Source: Bin5 sp034428435 (lineage in GTDB: Bacteria > Chloroflexota > Anaerolineae > Caldilineales > Caldilineaceae). From it: a DNA stretch of 64,000 nucleotides. Of this stretch, positions 44,665-54,100 are shown piece by piece (the first letter of the stretch is position 1; each line of letters begins with the position of its first letter). The stretch spans positions 62,001-126,000 of the forward strand of contig DAOUHY010000150.1 of NCBI GenBank assembly GCA_034428435.1, given 5' to 3'. The position numbers and the translations under genes were made by a program. The notes below the pieces were generated by a model that saw only the letters and a list, made by a program, of their open reading frames with translations, searched no databases and had not been told where the DNA came from.

Positions 44665-45036
44665 TGTCGACCGCTCAGACAGATCTTCGTTCTGCGTTAG
44701 CCGGTTATCGCTAATTCCGGCAGACGTGTACTCGACCGCCCCAAAGAGTGTCGCATAGGCTGCCGGTCAGACTGGAACACCGGCTGCTGTTTCGTGAAAT
44801 GCGGATGAATGCGATCAACCGTGAACGACTGCCAGCAGTTGATTATCCCGCATCTGAATCGGCTGGCCAAACCCGGCATCATGCAGCCTCACCGGAAAAG
44901 CGGAGTTGACGCCTTCGGCTCACATTGCTGACCGCGTCTAGTGCGGGTTGTAACTGTTCTGGCAGTATCCCCAAGGGACAGCTGTTGATCAAGGTTTGGA
45001 CAGCTCGCCTCAACCTGCAACGGGGCCGGAATGGAG
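44665..45036. other. intergenic region, nothing recognised
   Basis: 372 bases between the end of the LRR gene and the start of pth. No RNA gene, repeat or strong hairpin was found. It should hold the pth-mfd promoter. Confidence 0.5.
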
Positions 45037-47325
45037 TCAGTCCGGGCAGGAGGGAAGATTGAGGCCGGCCAGGTGGGCCGACACAACCGGATTGGCATCA
45101 GCGGGATCAATGTGGTCGGGAAGGCAAAGCTGGTTTGCAGACAGATCGAGAGTCGACAGATTCGTGAGGGCGCTCAGGTCCGGCACCGGCCCCGTCAACT
45201 GGTTCGAGGCGAGGATCAGGCTGGTCAAGCTTGTCAACGTACTCAAGTCAGGTATCGACCCGGTCAACTGGTTGGAGCCAATATTCAGGTCTGTCAGGCT
45301 CGTGAGCGCGGCCAAGGCCGGTATCGGCCCGGTCAATTGGTTGCGGGCGAGGTTGAGCTGCGACAGGCTTGTGAGGGACCCTAGGTCGGGTATCTGCCCA
45401 GTCAACTGATTGCTGCTCAGGTCCACCCAGTAGAGGCTGGCAAGAGAACCGAGCGCGGGAACTGTTCCCGACAGCAGATTGTTTGCCAAGGAGAGGTTTG
45501 TAAGTTTGGTAAGCGCGGCGAGGTTCGGGATTGGGCCGGATAGCTGATTCTGAGCCAAGAGCATAAGCCTGAGGTTGACGAGCGCGCCGACATCCGGAAT
45601 CCGGCCCGTTAGCTGGTTGCTACTCAGATCAATCCAGGCCAGTTTCGTGAGAGCGCTCAAACTCGGGATAGTACCGGTCAGCTGATTGCCCCCAAGGTAG
45701 AGGTCGGTCAGGTTGGAAAGGGAATTGAGGTCAGGAATCGACCCACTCAGTTGGTTGCCTGAGAGAGACAGCACGGTCAGGCCGGTGAGAGCACTCAAGT
45801 CGGGAATGGGCCCTGTCAGCTGATTCGTTCCCAGGTGAAGGTCTGTCAGGTTTGTGAGGGCACGCAGATCCGGAATAGACCCATTCAGTCTGTTGTCCGC
45901 TAAGGAAAGGTCGTTCAGGTTCGTGAGGGAGCTCAGAGAGGGAATCGAACCCGATAATTGATTGAAGCCGAGGTCAAGGACTTCCAGGTTCGTAAGCGTG
46001 TTCAGATCCGGTATTGATCCGGTAAGCTGGTTGCTGCTGACAGACAGCCACTCCAGCTTGGTAAGGGCACCCAGATCAGGAACTGGCCCAGTCAGCTGAT
46101 TGAAATCGAGGGCAAGAACAGTGAGTCTTGAAAGAGCGCTAAGACCTGGAAGCGAACCGTTCAGCCCGTTTCCGGCAAGAGTCAGTTCCTTAACCCGCCC
46201 TTCGTCGTCAGTTTTGACGCCGTACCAGGTATCGATGGAAGCGCTGGAGAGCCAGTTGTCCTTGCGGGCCCAATTTGCGCCGTCAGTCGCCTGATAGAGG
46301 GCAACCAGCGCAGCTCTCTGGTCAGTCGGGTCAGGTGTTGCAAGGGAGTCGGAAACGACGACGGAGACCACCTGCGACCACCTACCGCGGGCGCCGTTCA
46401 GGTCCACTGCAGCAACGGCATAGAAGCAGGTCTGGCCTGCGGTTGCTCCCAGGCGCAGGAACGAGGTACCGGTCAAGTCTCCTGCGTCGAGCCGCTCCCA
46501 ACCGGTGACGGCATCCTTCCACTCCCACAGCTGGTAGGAGATGGCTCCCGATACAGCTGACCATCTCGTTTCAACTGTAGCTGAAACATTGGATGATACT
46601 GTGAGCACGGGGGCAGGCAGAGCGGTCGTCGAGACAGGGAGGGCTACGTTTACTTGCTCCGACCACCTGCCGCGTACGCCGGCTGCATCTATGGCGGCGA
46701 TGATGTAGTAGTAGGTACGCCCCGGCGTAAGGGCAGAGTGGCCGAATGCTGTTTCAGTCAAGCTGTCGCCGCCGATTTGCTGCCAGCCGTTGTCACTGTC
46801 CCACCAAGTCCATAGTTCGTACCTGACAGCGCCTACTACGGCATTCCAGCTGACATCGACCGCTGTCAATCCCGCGGAAGACGCGGTGAGTTGGGGCGGT
46901 GACAGAGGTTGTGACTGCGCAGGTAAGGTGAGTGACAGTTGCTGCGACCACTGGCCCCTGATTCCGCGGCCGTCCAGCGCCGCGACCAGATAGTAGTAGG
47001 TCCTGTCTGCAGTCAGGTCGGAGTGGGTATGAGAAGTGCCGGTCAAGCTGCCTTCGCCGAGGCGTTGCCAGCCTGTGTCGTTTTGCCACCAAACCCAGAG
47101 CTCGTACCCGGCTGCACCGGAAACAGAGGTCCAGGAGAGTTCGACTGAAGCGGCGCCCGCAATGCGCGCGGTCAGAGTGGGGGCTGCCAGCATTGGAGAT
47201 GTATTGGACTGGGCGTGAACTGCGTCGCGCGATGGGAGGGGAAAGAGAAACAGGGCCAAAAAGGCAGATAACAAGACTGTGAATCGCTTGAATCGAGTGA
47301 AAGGACTGGCCTGACTAAGCTTCAA
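45037..47325 (-). CDS. secreted protein with FnIII-like domains and leucine-rich repeats
   Basis: A 762-residue exported protein. It has a signal peptide (basic residues, then the VLLSAFLALFLFPLP core). Three fibronectin type III-like domains of about 90 residues follow, each with WxSVxGAxxYELW-type and TYYYxVAAxDxxGxRGxWS-type strands. Then come 15 leucine-rich repeats of exactly 23 residues plus a partial sixteenth (consensus LTxLxLxxNQLTGxIPDLxALTN). No C-terminal anchor or sorting signal is evident. The start is TTG 47325, with GAAAGG six bases upstream; the open frame continues to 47469 but without signal-peptide logic. Likely a surface or extracellular binding protein. Confidence 0.88.
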   Translation of the reverse strand: MKLSQASPFTRFKRFTVLLSAFLALFLFPLPSRDAVHAQSNTSPMLAAPTLTARIAGAASVELSWTSVSGAAGYELWVWWQNDTGWQRLGEGSLTGTSHTHSDLTADRTYYYLVAALDGRGIRGQWSQQLSLTLPAQSQPLSPPQLTASSAGLTAVDVSWNAVVGAVRYELWTWWDSDNGWQQIGGDSLTETAFGHSALTPGRTYYYIIAAIDAAGVRGRWSEQVNVALPVSTTALPAPVLTVSSNVSATVETRWSAVSGAISYQLWEWKDAVTGWERLDAGDLTGTSFLRLGATAGQTCFYAVAAVDLNGARGRWSQVVSVVVSDSLATPDPTDQRAALVALYQATDGANWARKDNWLSSASIDTWYGVKTDDEGRVKELTLAGNGLNGSLPGLSALSRLTVLALDFNQLTGPVPDLGALTKLEWLSVSSNQLTGSIPDLNTLTNLEVLDLGFNQLSGSIPSLSSLTNLNDLSLADNRLNGSIPDLRALTNLTDLHLGTNQLTGPIPDLSALTGLTVLSLSGNQLSGSIPDLNSLSNLTDLYLGGNQLTGTIPSLSALTKLAWIDLSSNQLTGRIPDVGALVNLRLMLLAQNQLSGPIPNLAALTKLTNLSLANNLLSGTVPALGSLASLYWVDLSSNQLTGQIPDLGSLTSLSQLNLARNQLTGPIPALAALTSLTDLNIGSNQLTGSIPDLSTLTSLTSLILASNQLTGPVPDLSALTNLSTLDLSANQLCLPDHIDPADANPVVSAHLAGLNLPSCPD

Positions 47326-47680
47326 AGTGGCGCCTTTCTGGAAGTCTCCGCACCTGCCGATTCTTCTCCGTTTCGAGTAGGCCGCTTCCGGCGCTGCTCC
47401 GGGACCAGGCAAGACTGGCACTTGCAGAACCTCTTCTGTGTGGTAGCGGCCGTCTCCAAATGCTACCACCGGGCTTGCTGCAGGATCCTGTCAATCGCAA
47501 CCCCATCGGGAAACGCGGGTCGGCCCCGCTATTGCGTGCATGACCGTAGGGGGAATAAGGCACATGGAGGCACCGCAAAGTCTTTGTGCCTTCTTCTGCA
47601 ACCCTTGGTTTGACGGCTTTCAGCGTGCCGGCGCCCCGTGGCGAGAGCCCCCTCGCACTCTGCGGATGGGTCCGGGCCAA
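47326..47680 (-). promoter_or_regulatory. structured leader upstream of the LRR gene
   Basis: About 355 bases of non-coding sequence between a terminator and the LRR start. AAGGCACA (47557-47564) and TGTGCCTT (47585-47592) form a perfect eight-base inverted repeat. A competing GGCAC/GTGCC pairing lies inside it. Such mutually exclusive stems could be a regulatory leader, but no known riboswitch class was recognised. The CTTTGTG and GCAAAG words may equally be a common intergenic repeat. Confidence 0.35.
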
Positions 47681-47720
47681 GAGAGAAAGGCCGGTCGCGT
47701 GCTGCGACACGCGGCCGGCC
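47681..47720 (-). terminator. intrinsic terminator of the anchored surface protein gene
   Basis: A GC-rich 13-position stem (47689-47701 with 47708-47720, one non-Watson-Crick position) and a six-base loop. On the minus strand it is followed by TTTCTCTC. It lies about 45 bases after the stop codon at 47766. Confidence 0.7.
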
Positions 47721-47765
47721 CCAAAATGCACGACTGAGGAATCGTAGTGTCAGTCGCTAATTGTT

Positions 47766-48665
47766 CTATTCGTTCTTGGCGATTACCCACTCCAAGAGAC
47801 GCTTGGCGGCGAAGATCGCCCCCAGCAGAAGGAATAAGCCTGCGCTCCACCGGACACCTGTGAAAAAGTGTTCGCGAAGTCTCTCCAGAGCCAGTGTTTC
47901 TCCCAGGTCACCCAGGATTCCGGGCGGTTGAACAATCGAACTTTGATTGGTCGAAGAGGACTGACCCTCCGTTGTACCCCCACCTTCACTTTGGGAGGGC
48001 GGCGGAGGGGTAGCAGTCGGTTCGTCGGCAGCCCCTTCGATATTGGGCTGCTCTACCCGGACCTCTGCGACGGTAGGCTGCGGGTACGGCGTAGGGGTAT
48101 CGATGGGAATCGGCGTTGGTGTGGGCTCGTCAGGGGTAGGCGTGATAGGCTCCTTACTGACAGAGATGTTATGGACGAAGAATTCACCGTAGTTTCCGTC
48201 AGGCCGAACAACACGCAAACGCAGTGTATATGTTCCTGGTGCAAGGACATCTGTGTGCCATACCCCGAGCTGTCCATTGACGACCTGTCGAGTTTCCCCG
48301 CCGAAATAGGCGTAGTGCTCTTCGCCCCTTGACGCTTCCTTGAAGGAGAGTTCATAGCGGGCGAAGGGAGAGCCGGTTGCTGTTCCCATTATCGGCACGG
48401 GGCCGCTGACGCTGCTGTCTTGTTCTGGTGATGTAATTCCCGACTGGCCGGTCTGCCCACTGGGGGCATGCACTCGATCCAGTCGAGCGTTTTGGATTGG
48501 ATCATGCGAATGGGAGGCATCAAATTGGTCAGCCGCCGCATATGAAGTGCCGGACAGGAAAGCCGAGCCAATCAGTACCTCAGACAGTACGGGTAGCAAG
48601 ATGAGGATTACCGACCGGAAGTCCAGTCTTCCAGTTTTGGAGGAGCATTTGCGAAATACGGTCAT
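47766..48665 (-). CDS. cell-surface protein with stalk and C-terminal anchor
   Basis: A 299-residue exported protein. It has an N-terminal signal segment (SVILILLPVLSEVLIGSAFL), a beta-rich domain of about 90 residues (roughly 85-170), a long Pro/Thr-rich stalk with PTPTP and TPPPP stretches, and a C-terminal transmembrane helix (about 273-292) followed by a short basic tail. The central domain resembles Ig-like or bacterial surface domains without a firm match. ATG 48665 has AAGGA about ten bases upstream; ATG 48704 is an alternative. A terminator follows, so it is probably a separate unit from the LRR gene. Confidence 0.7.
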   Translation of the reverse strand: MTVFRKCSSKTGRLDFRSVILILLPVLSEVLIGSAFLSGTSYAAADQFDASHSHDPIQNARLDRVHAPSGQTGQSGITSPEQDSSVSGPVPIMGTATGSPFARYELSFKEASRGEEHYAYFGGETRQVVNGQLGVWHTDVLAPGTYTLRLRVVRPDGNYGEFFVHNISVSKEPITPTPDEPTPTPIPIDTPTPYPQPTVAEVRVEQPNIEGAADEPTATPPPPSQSEGGGTTEGQSSSTNQSSIVQPPGILGDLGETLALERLREHFFTGVRWSAGLFLLLGAIFAAKRLLEWVIAKNE

Positions 48666-48766
48666 GAACTCACGGTCCTTGTGGGTCGCTTCAAAGCATT
48701 TCACGCCGGTAAACAGCGATCGCCTACTGCCGTACAGGAGAGTATATGTGACCCAACTGCGCCAAA

Positions 48767-49681
48767 TTACTGTAAGGATTGGATGAAGAGGATAATATCA
48801 ACGATCTGCTCGTCGGTCAGGTTGGGTTGGCCACCTGAGGGCGGCATGGCGATGCCGGTGCGGCTGTCCGGCGCATCGGCGGCGCGGCCATCGCGGATGA
48901 TCGCGAACATTTCGCTTTCAGTCAGGCCCGAGACCTGCGGTGAGTTTGCCAAAGCAGTACCCAATCCTTCGACTCCTACCCCGTTTTGGCCGTGGCAAGA
49001 GGTACAGGCCTGGGAATAGAGGGAAGCCCCATTCTGCAGGCTCGTAGGCGTGACCGTCGGCGCGGGCGTCGCGGTCGGACCGGCGGACAGTTGCACAAAT
49101 GGTAGTTCTGAAGCAATGGGGAGCATAAATTCCGGCAGAGAGAATCGAACCTTACCGGCCCGTGCGGCTCCGGCAGTGTAGAATGCCAGGGCGAGGAGTA
49201 CGATCAGGGGAGCCGGCCATCTCGGCCACCGAACCGACCAGGTTTTGCCGGCACCCCCGGGCTCGCCTGCAATAACCATCAACATGCCTGTGGTGATAAT
49301 CATGAAACCGACCATCGCCAGGAGCGGAATCGTGACGACGCCAAACCAGTCAATCCAAACCGTCGAACAGGTTACCCCGACTCCACACGAGGACGGTGAT
49401 CCGAGAAAGGGCGTCTTCTGAAGCAAGAAATGGTACACCGAAACACCCTGACCGAGTAGGGAAAAGGGCAGTACCAGATGGGGAAGATGATGGTCTCTTC
49501 GCAGAATACCAAGAGTAAGCAGACCGGCAAGGGGATACATCAGGATGCGCTGGTACCAGCAGAGGGTACACGGGATAAAGCCGTTAACTTCACTGAAGTA
49601 GAGGCTGCCCATGGTAGCGACCCATGCTGCGATAAGTGCCCCGTAAAGGCCCAGCTTTGTGGAAAAACTCGAACTGTTCAT
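48767..49681 (-). CDS. DsbB-like disulfide oxidase fused to cytochrome c
   Basis: A 304-residue membrane protein joining two domains. Residues 1-200 are a DsbB/BdbC-type quinone-dependent disulfide oxidase with about five membrane segments. They carry the Cys38-x2-Cys41 pair (PCTLCWYQR) and a second pair Cys99/Cys105. After a Thr/Pro linker (200-214) comes a class I cytochrome c: haem motif Cys226-x2-Cys229-His230, with Met279 as the likely axial ligand. In the family DsbB reoxidises DsbA and passes electrons to quinone. The haem domain suggests electrons may go on to a c-type terminal oxidase instead. The DsbA-like gene is 19 bases upstream. Confidence 0.9.
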   Translation of the reverse strand: MNSSSFSTKLGLYGALIAAWVATMGSLYFSEVNGFIPCTLCWYQRILMYPLAGLLTLGILRRDHHLPHLVLPFSLLGQGVSVYHFLLQKTPFLGSPSSCGVGVTCSTVWIDWFGVVTIPLLAMVGFMIITTGMLMVIAGEPGGAGKTWSVRWPRWPAPLIVLLALAFYTAGAARAGKVRFSLPEFMLPIASELPFVQLSAGPTATPAPTVTPTSLQNGASLYSQACTSCHGQNGVGVEGLGTALANSPQVSGLTESEMFAIIRDGRAADAPDSRTGIAMPPSGGQPNLTDEQIVDIILFIQSLQ

Positions 49682-49700
49682 CTGGTTTGATAAAGAGTGT

Positions 49701-50402
49701 TCACTGATCGGACGGCAGTTGGATGTCGATCGCCGCGGAGACGGCCTCGTAGTCCAGCGGGTTGTCGACGCGCACTCCGTTTACCAGGACGGTTGGCGTG
49801 CTGTTGTGTCCGGCCGCACGTGCGGCTTGCAGACTTTGCGAAATGGTTGGCAGATGCGACTGATTCGTCAAGCAGGAAGTAAACGTGTCGCCATCCAATT
49901 TCAGTTCCACTGCGTAGTCGATCAGACGTTCCATGAGAAATGCACTTGGGCCAGAGGAAGTTGCCTGGAAGACGCGGTCATGGTACGGCCAGAACTGTCC
50001 CTGGTCGGCAGCGCACTCGCTGGCCTGGGCGGCAAGCGAGGCGCCGGGCTCGTGCTGTTGAAGCGGGAAGTGATGGAATTCCAACTTCACCTTTCCACCA
50101 ACGATATAGTTGTCTACAAGGCCGGGTTTGACGCGTTGGTTGAAGGCAGCACATGCAGGACAGCGGAAGTCTTCCCACGCCTGAACAGTCACGGGTGCCT
50201 CGGGGTCGCCCAGAGTGTTTCGATTCTGCCAGGCGGAGGGAACGCCGGAATAGTCGGGTGGCTCAGAAGCTGCCCCCCCATTGCCGGATGCGACGGCCAG
50301 TATGACAGCTATCAGTCCTATCAGCACAACCGCCCCACCAACCAGATAGATGCTCAGGGACAGTCGTTGTCTATTATCGGCAAGACGGCTCTTCATTTTC
50401 AT
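49701..50402 (-). CDS. DsbA-like thiol:disulfide oxidoreductase, membrane-anchored
   Basis: A 233-residue protein: an N-terminal membrane anchor (about residues 15-38) and an extracytoplasmic DsbA-type thioredoxin fold. The active site is CPAC at 81-84, and the cis-Pro loop is in NSTPTVLVNG. It introduces disulfide bonds into exported proteins. The gene directly upstream of the DsbB-like fusion makes a self-contained oxidative folding pair. ATG 50402 is chosen; TTG 50414 is possible. Confidence 0.9.
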   Translation of the reverse strand: MKMKSRLADNRQRLSLSIYLVGGAVVLIGLIAVILAVASGNGGAASEPPDYSGVPSAWQNRNTLGDPEAPVTVQAWEDFRCPACAAFNQRVKPGLVDNYIVGGKVKLEFHHFPLQQHEPGASLAAQASECAADQGQFWPYHDRVFQATSSGPSAFLMERLIDYAVELKLDGDTFTSCLTNQSHLPTISQSLQAARAAGHNSTPTVLVNGVRVDNPLDYEAVSAAIDIQLPSDQ

Positions 50403-50844
50403 GGACAAGGTCAATGGCGTCTCATGGACAATTATGCCAATTCAAGAGTCAAATAGATTCTGTGATGACGGACTTCAGGACCTCAGATCCGGGACGTGCG
50501 CCTTGATCTGAGATCAGGGCCTGATATTTGAATATAGCACCGATTCTTGTACTTAACAAAACGGCGCCGGAAATCCCCTGCAGCCAGATGGACTGACTTT
50601 CGCTGCGGCGGCGTTCCGGGTAAGCTTGTTTTGGACAGGAATGGGCCAAACACGGCAGCCCTGCTACGTAGACAGCTTGCCTTCGGACGCAGAGGTCGTC
50701 TGGAAACCGAAGGTCGGGTTGCGGGACGAGTCGGGCAGCCGTTCGGGATACCGGTTGGGGGACCGGATCGACCTACGGGCAGGTCAAAGAGGCTAAGGCT
50801 CTTCTGTTTACTTTCAGATGTTCTCTAGCGGAGGGATCTCTTCA
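50403..50844. other. intergenic region, nothing recognised
   Basis: About 440 bases between divergent genes. No convincing gene, repeat or RNA was found. It should hold the divergent promoters. Confidence 0.5.
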
Positions 50845-51723
50845 ATGACAAACAGCGGCTGGCGTTCGCAAGGAACCGGAAGTTCGGGATTATACGGAAA
50901 AGTTGCCGTCGTCACTGGCGCAAGCCGGGGCATTGGCGAAGCCATCGCCGCGGCACTTGCAGCGGAGGGCTGCCGACTGGTCCTGGCGGCTCGCAGTATC
51001 GAGCTTCTCCAAGAAGTTGCCGAGGAGTTGAGATCGCGGCACGGCGTCGAGGTCCTGGTTGTGCCGACCGACATGGGCGACGAAAGCCAGTCTCGAGCGC
51101 TAATCAGTGCGGCTGCGGACCATTTCGGGACTGTAGATATCCTGGTTAACAACGCCGGTATGGGCATTTTCGGGGCAATAGACGAATTGCATCTGGACGA
51201 CCTGCGGCATGTCTTTGCAGTTAACTTTTTTGGGCCATTGGCGGCTATGCAGTCGGCCGTACCAATAATGCGGCGGAACAGCGGCGGCACTATTGTGAAC
51301 GTCAGCAGTATCGTCGGCAAGTTTCCACAGCCATTAGGCGGCGGTTACACGGCAACCAAATTCGCTCTTCAGGGTGCAAGTGGAGCGGCCCGAGCAGAGC
51401 TGAAGGAGGACAATATTGACGTAATTCTCGTCTGCCCGGGACTTACCGACACCGAGTTTTCACAGCACAGCCGGATCAGCGTTCCGGGCGCAGAACATCG
51501 CCAGGGCGAGCGGCACTCGCTCGGGCGCGGCGTGGAACCGGAGAGAGTTGGCTCCCGCACGGTGAAGGCCATTGTCAGAGGGGAACGGGAGGTCTATGTG
51601 ACATTGTTTGACCGCGCCCTTGTCTGGTTTGCAGTTCACTTTCCCGCTCTCCTCCAATGGGTGCTGGTCTATATCACGCGTTACCGCCGAAGGCGATTTG
51701 AAGAAGTCAATCCTTCCAAATAG
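50845..51723 (+). CDS. SDR family oxidoreductase
   Basis: A 292-residue classical short-chain dehydrogenase. The cofactor motif TGASRGIGE, NNAG, the catalytic Ser (NVSSIVG) and YTATK are all intact. The C-terminal extension (about 215-292) includes a hydrophobic segment, as in membrane-associated SDRs acting on lipids or steroids. ATG 50845 is preceded by GGAGGG nine bases upstream; ATG 50818 in frame is less likely. Substrate unknown. Confidence 0.88.
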   Translation: MTNSGWRSQGTGSSGLYGKVAVVTGASRGIGEAIAAALAAEGCRLVLAARSIELLQEVAEELRSRHGVEVLVVPTDMGDESQSRALISAAADHFGTVDILVNNAGMGIFGAIDELHLDDLRHVFAVNFFGPLAAMQSAVPIMRRNSGGTIVNVSSIVGKFPQPLGGGYTATKFALQGASGAARAELKEDNIDVILVCPGLTDTEFSQHSRISVPGAEHRQGERHSLGRGVEPERVGSRTVKAIVRGEREVYVTLFDRALVWFAVHFPALLQWVLVYITRYRRRRFEEVNPSK

Positions 51724-51805
51724 GCGGCTGGGCGCTTCTTTTCGAACAGGATATCTCCTGCGGACGTCCAGGTGCTGTTCGACGCGGTTATGAAGTCTGT
51801 CTCAG

Positions 51806-52834
51806 CTATCGAAACAAGACCCACATAGGCCGGCTCCCCACTTCATAAGAATTCAAGGGAGACAGCATTCCGCTGTCAGGACTGATGGCGTATGTTGAAA
51901 TGTTGCCTGACCCTTGTCCCGCCGCAATCAGGAATCTACCCTCAGGATCGACATTAAAGACACGAGGAACTGCTTCGGTACTCTGCCATCCTATAAGCGT
52001 GAGGCGCCCGCTATCCGTGTTGACTGCGTAGACGGCAATGCTATCGTGGCCCCGGTTCGTGACATAGAGTGTTCGCCCGCTCGGGTGCAGATGGATTTGG
52101 GCACAGGTGTTGGCTGCGGTAAAGCCTTCAGGCAGGGAAGAGAGTGTTTGGAACGGGCGAAGCGCACAGCCTCCTTGATCTGACTCAGCCTGGCCGGTGG
52201 GAGACCTATCGAAATGGTAGGCGGTAACGCTGGAGGCATCCTCATCAGAGGTATAGATAAACCGCTGGTCCAGAGAAAAGACGAAGTGCCTTGGTCCAAG
52301 CCCATCTGCCGCCACAAGACTGTGGGCGGGCTGGTTGGGCGTCAGTTGACCGGTTCGTTCGTCGAACCGGAAGAGAAATATACTGTTGGCGTCGAGGGGA
52401 TGCGGCACGAGGGCGTAGCGGTTCGAATCGTCGGTCTCGATGCAGTGTGCGCGGTCAGCAGTTGTCCGGCTGCAAACTTCCTGGCCGACGGAGCCGTCAT
52501 GCTCAATCCGGTGAACCGCGGCCTTTCCGGCGCCATAGTAGGCGCTCATCAGAAAGCGGCCGCTTTTGTCCGGGGCGACGTAACATGCGTCAGCGTCCAG
52601 CTGTCGTTTTCCCAGCAGGCGCAACCCGCCGTCGGGCTGGAATCGGAATGCCGCCAGCTCTTTGCTGGCACGCAGGGAGCAGTACAGTGTCTGTCCGTCA
52701 GGGGCGCATGCCAAAGCGGAAGGGCCTCCGGCCACAGTAACAACCTGACGCTGCTGAAGCCGGCCGTCGCCGTGCATTTCAAATGACCGGATCAGATCAT
52801 CGCCGGAAAGGGTGACGTACACAAATGTGGTCAT
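51806..52834 (-). CDS. lactonase family protein, seven-bladed beta-propeller
   Basis: A 342-residue YbhE/6-phosphogluconolactonase-like propeller. Repeats such as GGPSALACAPDGQTLYCSLR, SGRFLMSAYYGAGK and HPSGRTLYVTNRGHDSI mark successive blades, and GPRHFVFSLDQRFIYTSDE is a family hallmark. ATG 52834 has AGAGGAG upstream; the frame is open to 52990. It is divergent from the 2-hydroxyacid dehydrogenase next door, which may act on the same acid. Confidence 0.87.
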   Translation of the reverse strand: MTTFVYVTLSGDDLIRSFEMHGDGRLQQRQVVTVAGGPSALACAPDGQTLYCSLRASKELAAFRFQPDGGLRLLGKRQLDADACYVAPDKSGRFLMSAYYGAGKAAVHRIEHDGSVGQEVCSRTTADRAHCIETDDSNRYALVPHPLDANSIFLFRFDERTGQLTPNQPAHSLVAADGLGPRHFVFSLDQRFIYTSDEDASSVTAYHFDRSPTGQAESDQGGCALRPFQTLSSLPEGFTAANTCAQIHLHPSGRTLYVTNRGHDSIAVYAVNTDSGRLTLIGWQSTEAVPRVFNVDPEGRFLIAAGQGSGNISTYAISPDSGMLSPLNSYEVGSRPMWVLFR

Positions 52835-53055
52835 GCATCGCTCCTCTAACGAAGGTTGCTTCGATTGTATGAGAGTCTGTTTTGCGCTGTTCATGTTTGC
52901 AGGAAGTATGTCCTCATATGGGTAGCACCACCGGCAGGCGACCGATGGCCGGTTCGTGGAATCATCGGTTCCCTCCTTAGTTTGTGCCAAGAACGCGCCT
53001 GATGTAATGTTGGCGGAATCGACTCATCCCAATTCAATGCAAGGGCAAACTGAAG

Positions 53056-54027
53056 ATGAGGAAAAAAGTCTGGATGGAATGGTCTCTCCCGGCCGCATTG
53101 CTGCCTCAGATCACTGGGCTGGCGGAGTTCGTTGACGATGGCGATATGGATAGGCTGCGGGGATCTACAGTCATTTCGGGCATTCGCCGCTACTATGACG
53201 GCGAGTTCATGGACCGTGTCGGGCCCGAACTGGTTCAGATTGCCAAGCCCGGCATCGGTGTCGACAACATCGATCTCGACGCGGCCACGTCCCGTGGAAT
53301 CCTGGTATGCAACACGCCCGATGCGCCGTCTGAGTCCACCGCTGAGCATGCCGTGGCACTGCTGATGGCTGTCGCCAAACGCGTAATTGTTGGCGACATG
53401 CAGTTGCGGGGGGCAGCCGACATTGGTCGTGAGGAGATGTTGGGCACTGAACTGATCGGAAGCTCGTTGGGCATCGTAGGTTTCGGAAGGATCGGACGGC
53501 GGGTTGCGGAGATGACCGCCTTGGGAATCAGGATGAATGTAACCATTTACGATCCGTTGCTGCCGGACGATTTCGAGCTTCCAGAGGGGGTTTCGCGGAC
53601 GGACGACCTTGACGCAGTATTTGCCGAAAACCAGTTTGTAACCCTGCACACGCCGCTACTTCCAGAGACACGCCATCTGGCAAACGAACGGCGCCTCAGG
53701 TTGATGAAACGCGGCAGCTATCTCATCAACGCGTCCCGAGGAGGCGTCCTGGACGAGGCCGCACTGATCAGGGTCTTGGAGGAGGGACACCTGGCAGGCG
53801 CGGCTCTGGATGTGTTTGATCCGGAGCCACCGCTAGCAGACAATCCTCTGCTTAGAATGAGAAACGTTGTGATTACTCCTCACATCGCCTCTTACACAGA
53901 TGCCGGTATGGCAGCCATGCAAGCCGGCACCGTGGAGAACATTGTAAACGTGCTGAAGGGTGAACGCCCGAGATGGATTGCCAATCCGGAAGCCTGGCCG
54001 GGACGGACCGAGCCGGCAAACGCCTGA
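53056..54027 (+). CDS. D-isomer-specific 2-hydroxyacid dehydrogenase
   Basis: A 323-residue NAD-dependent dehydrogenase of the phosphoglycerate dehydrogenase group. The cofactor motif is GFGRIGRRVA (around residue 141). The catalytic Arg is in NASRGG, the Glu in FDPEPP and the His in TPHIAS. The length is that of the two-domain enzymes without a regulatory ACT domain. The substrate could be glyoxylate/hydroxypyruvate or another 2-keto acid. Confidence 0.9.
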   Translation: MRKKVWMEWSLPAALLPQITGLAEFVDDGDMDRLRGSTVISGIRRYYDGEFMDRVGPELVQIAKPGIGVDNIDLDAATSRGILVCNTPDAPSESTAEHAVALLMAVAKRVIVGDMQLRGAADIGREEMLGTELIGSSLGIVGFGRIGRRVAEMTALGIRMNVTIYDPLLPDDFELPEGVSRTDDLDAVFAENQFVTLHTPLLPETRHLANERRLRLMKRGSYLINASRGGVLDEAALIRVLEEGHLAGAALDVFDPEPPLADNPLLRMRNVVITPHIASYTDAGMAAMQAGTVENIVNVLKGERPRWIANPEAWPGRTEPANA

Positions 54028-54035
54028 CGGGGACC

Positions 54036-54059
54036 GGGCTGCCAAGTACCGGGCGGCCC
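54036..54059. terminator. possible shared hairpin between convergent genes
   Basis: GGGCTGCC pairs with GGCGGCCC (one G-T wobble) across an eight-base loop, nine bases after the dehydrogenase stop and about 40 before the end of the convergent hydrolase gene. The T-rich tail is weak on both sides. Confidence 0.4.
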
Positions 54060-54100
54060 AGTCTCTTCAATTCAGCCGATTCGTTCGAGAGCAATTGGCT

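Noticed and set aside
47420..47660. Leader as a cyclic di-GMP riboswitch
   Set aside because: Some words resemble it, but the tetraloop, receptor and GCAAACC/GGGTTACCG core could not be aligned.
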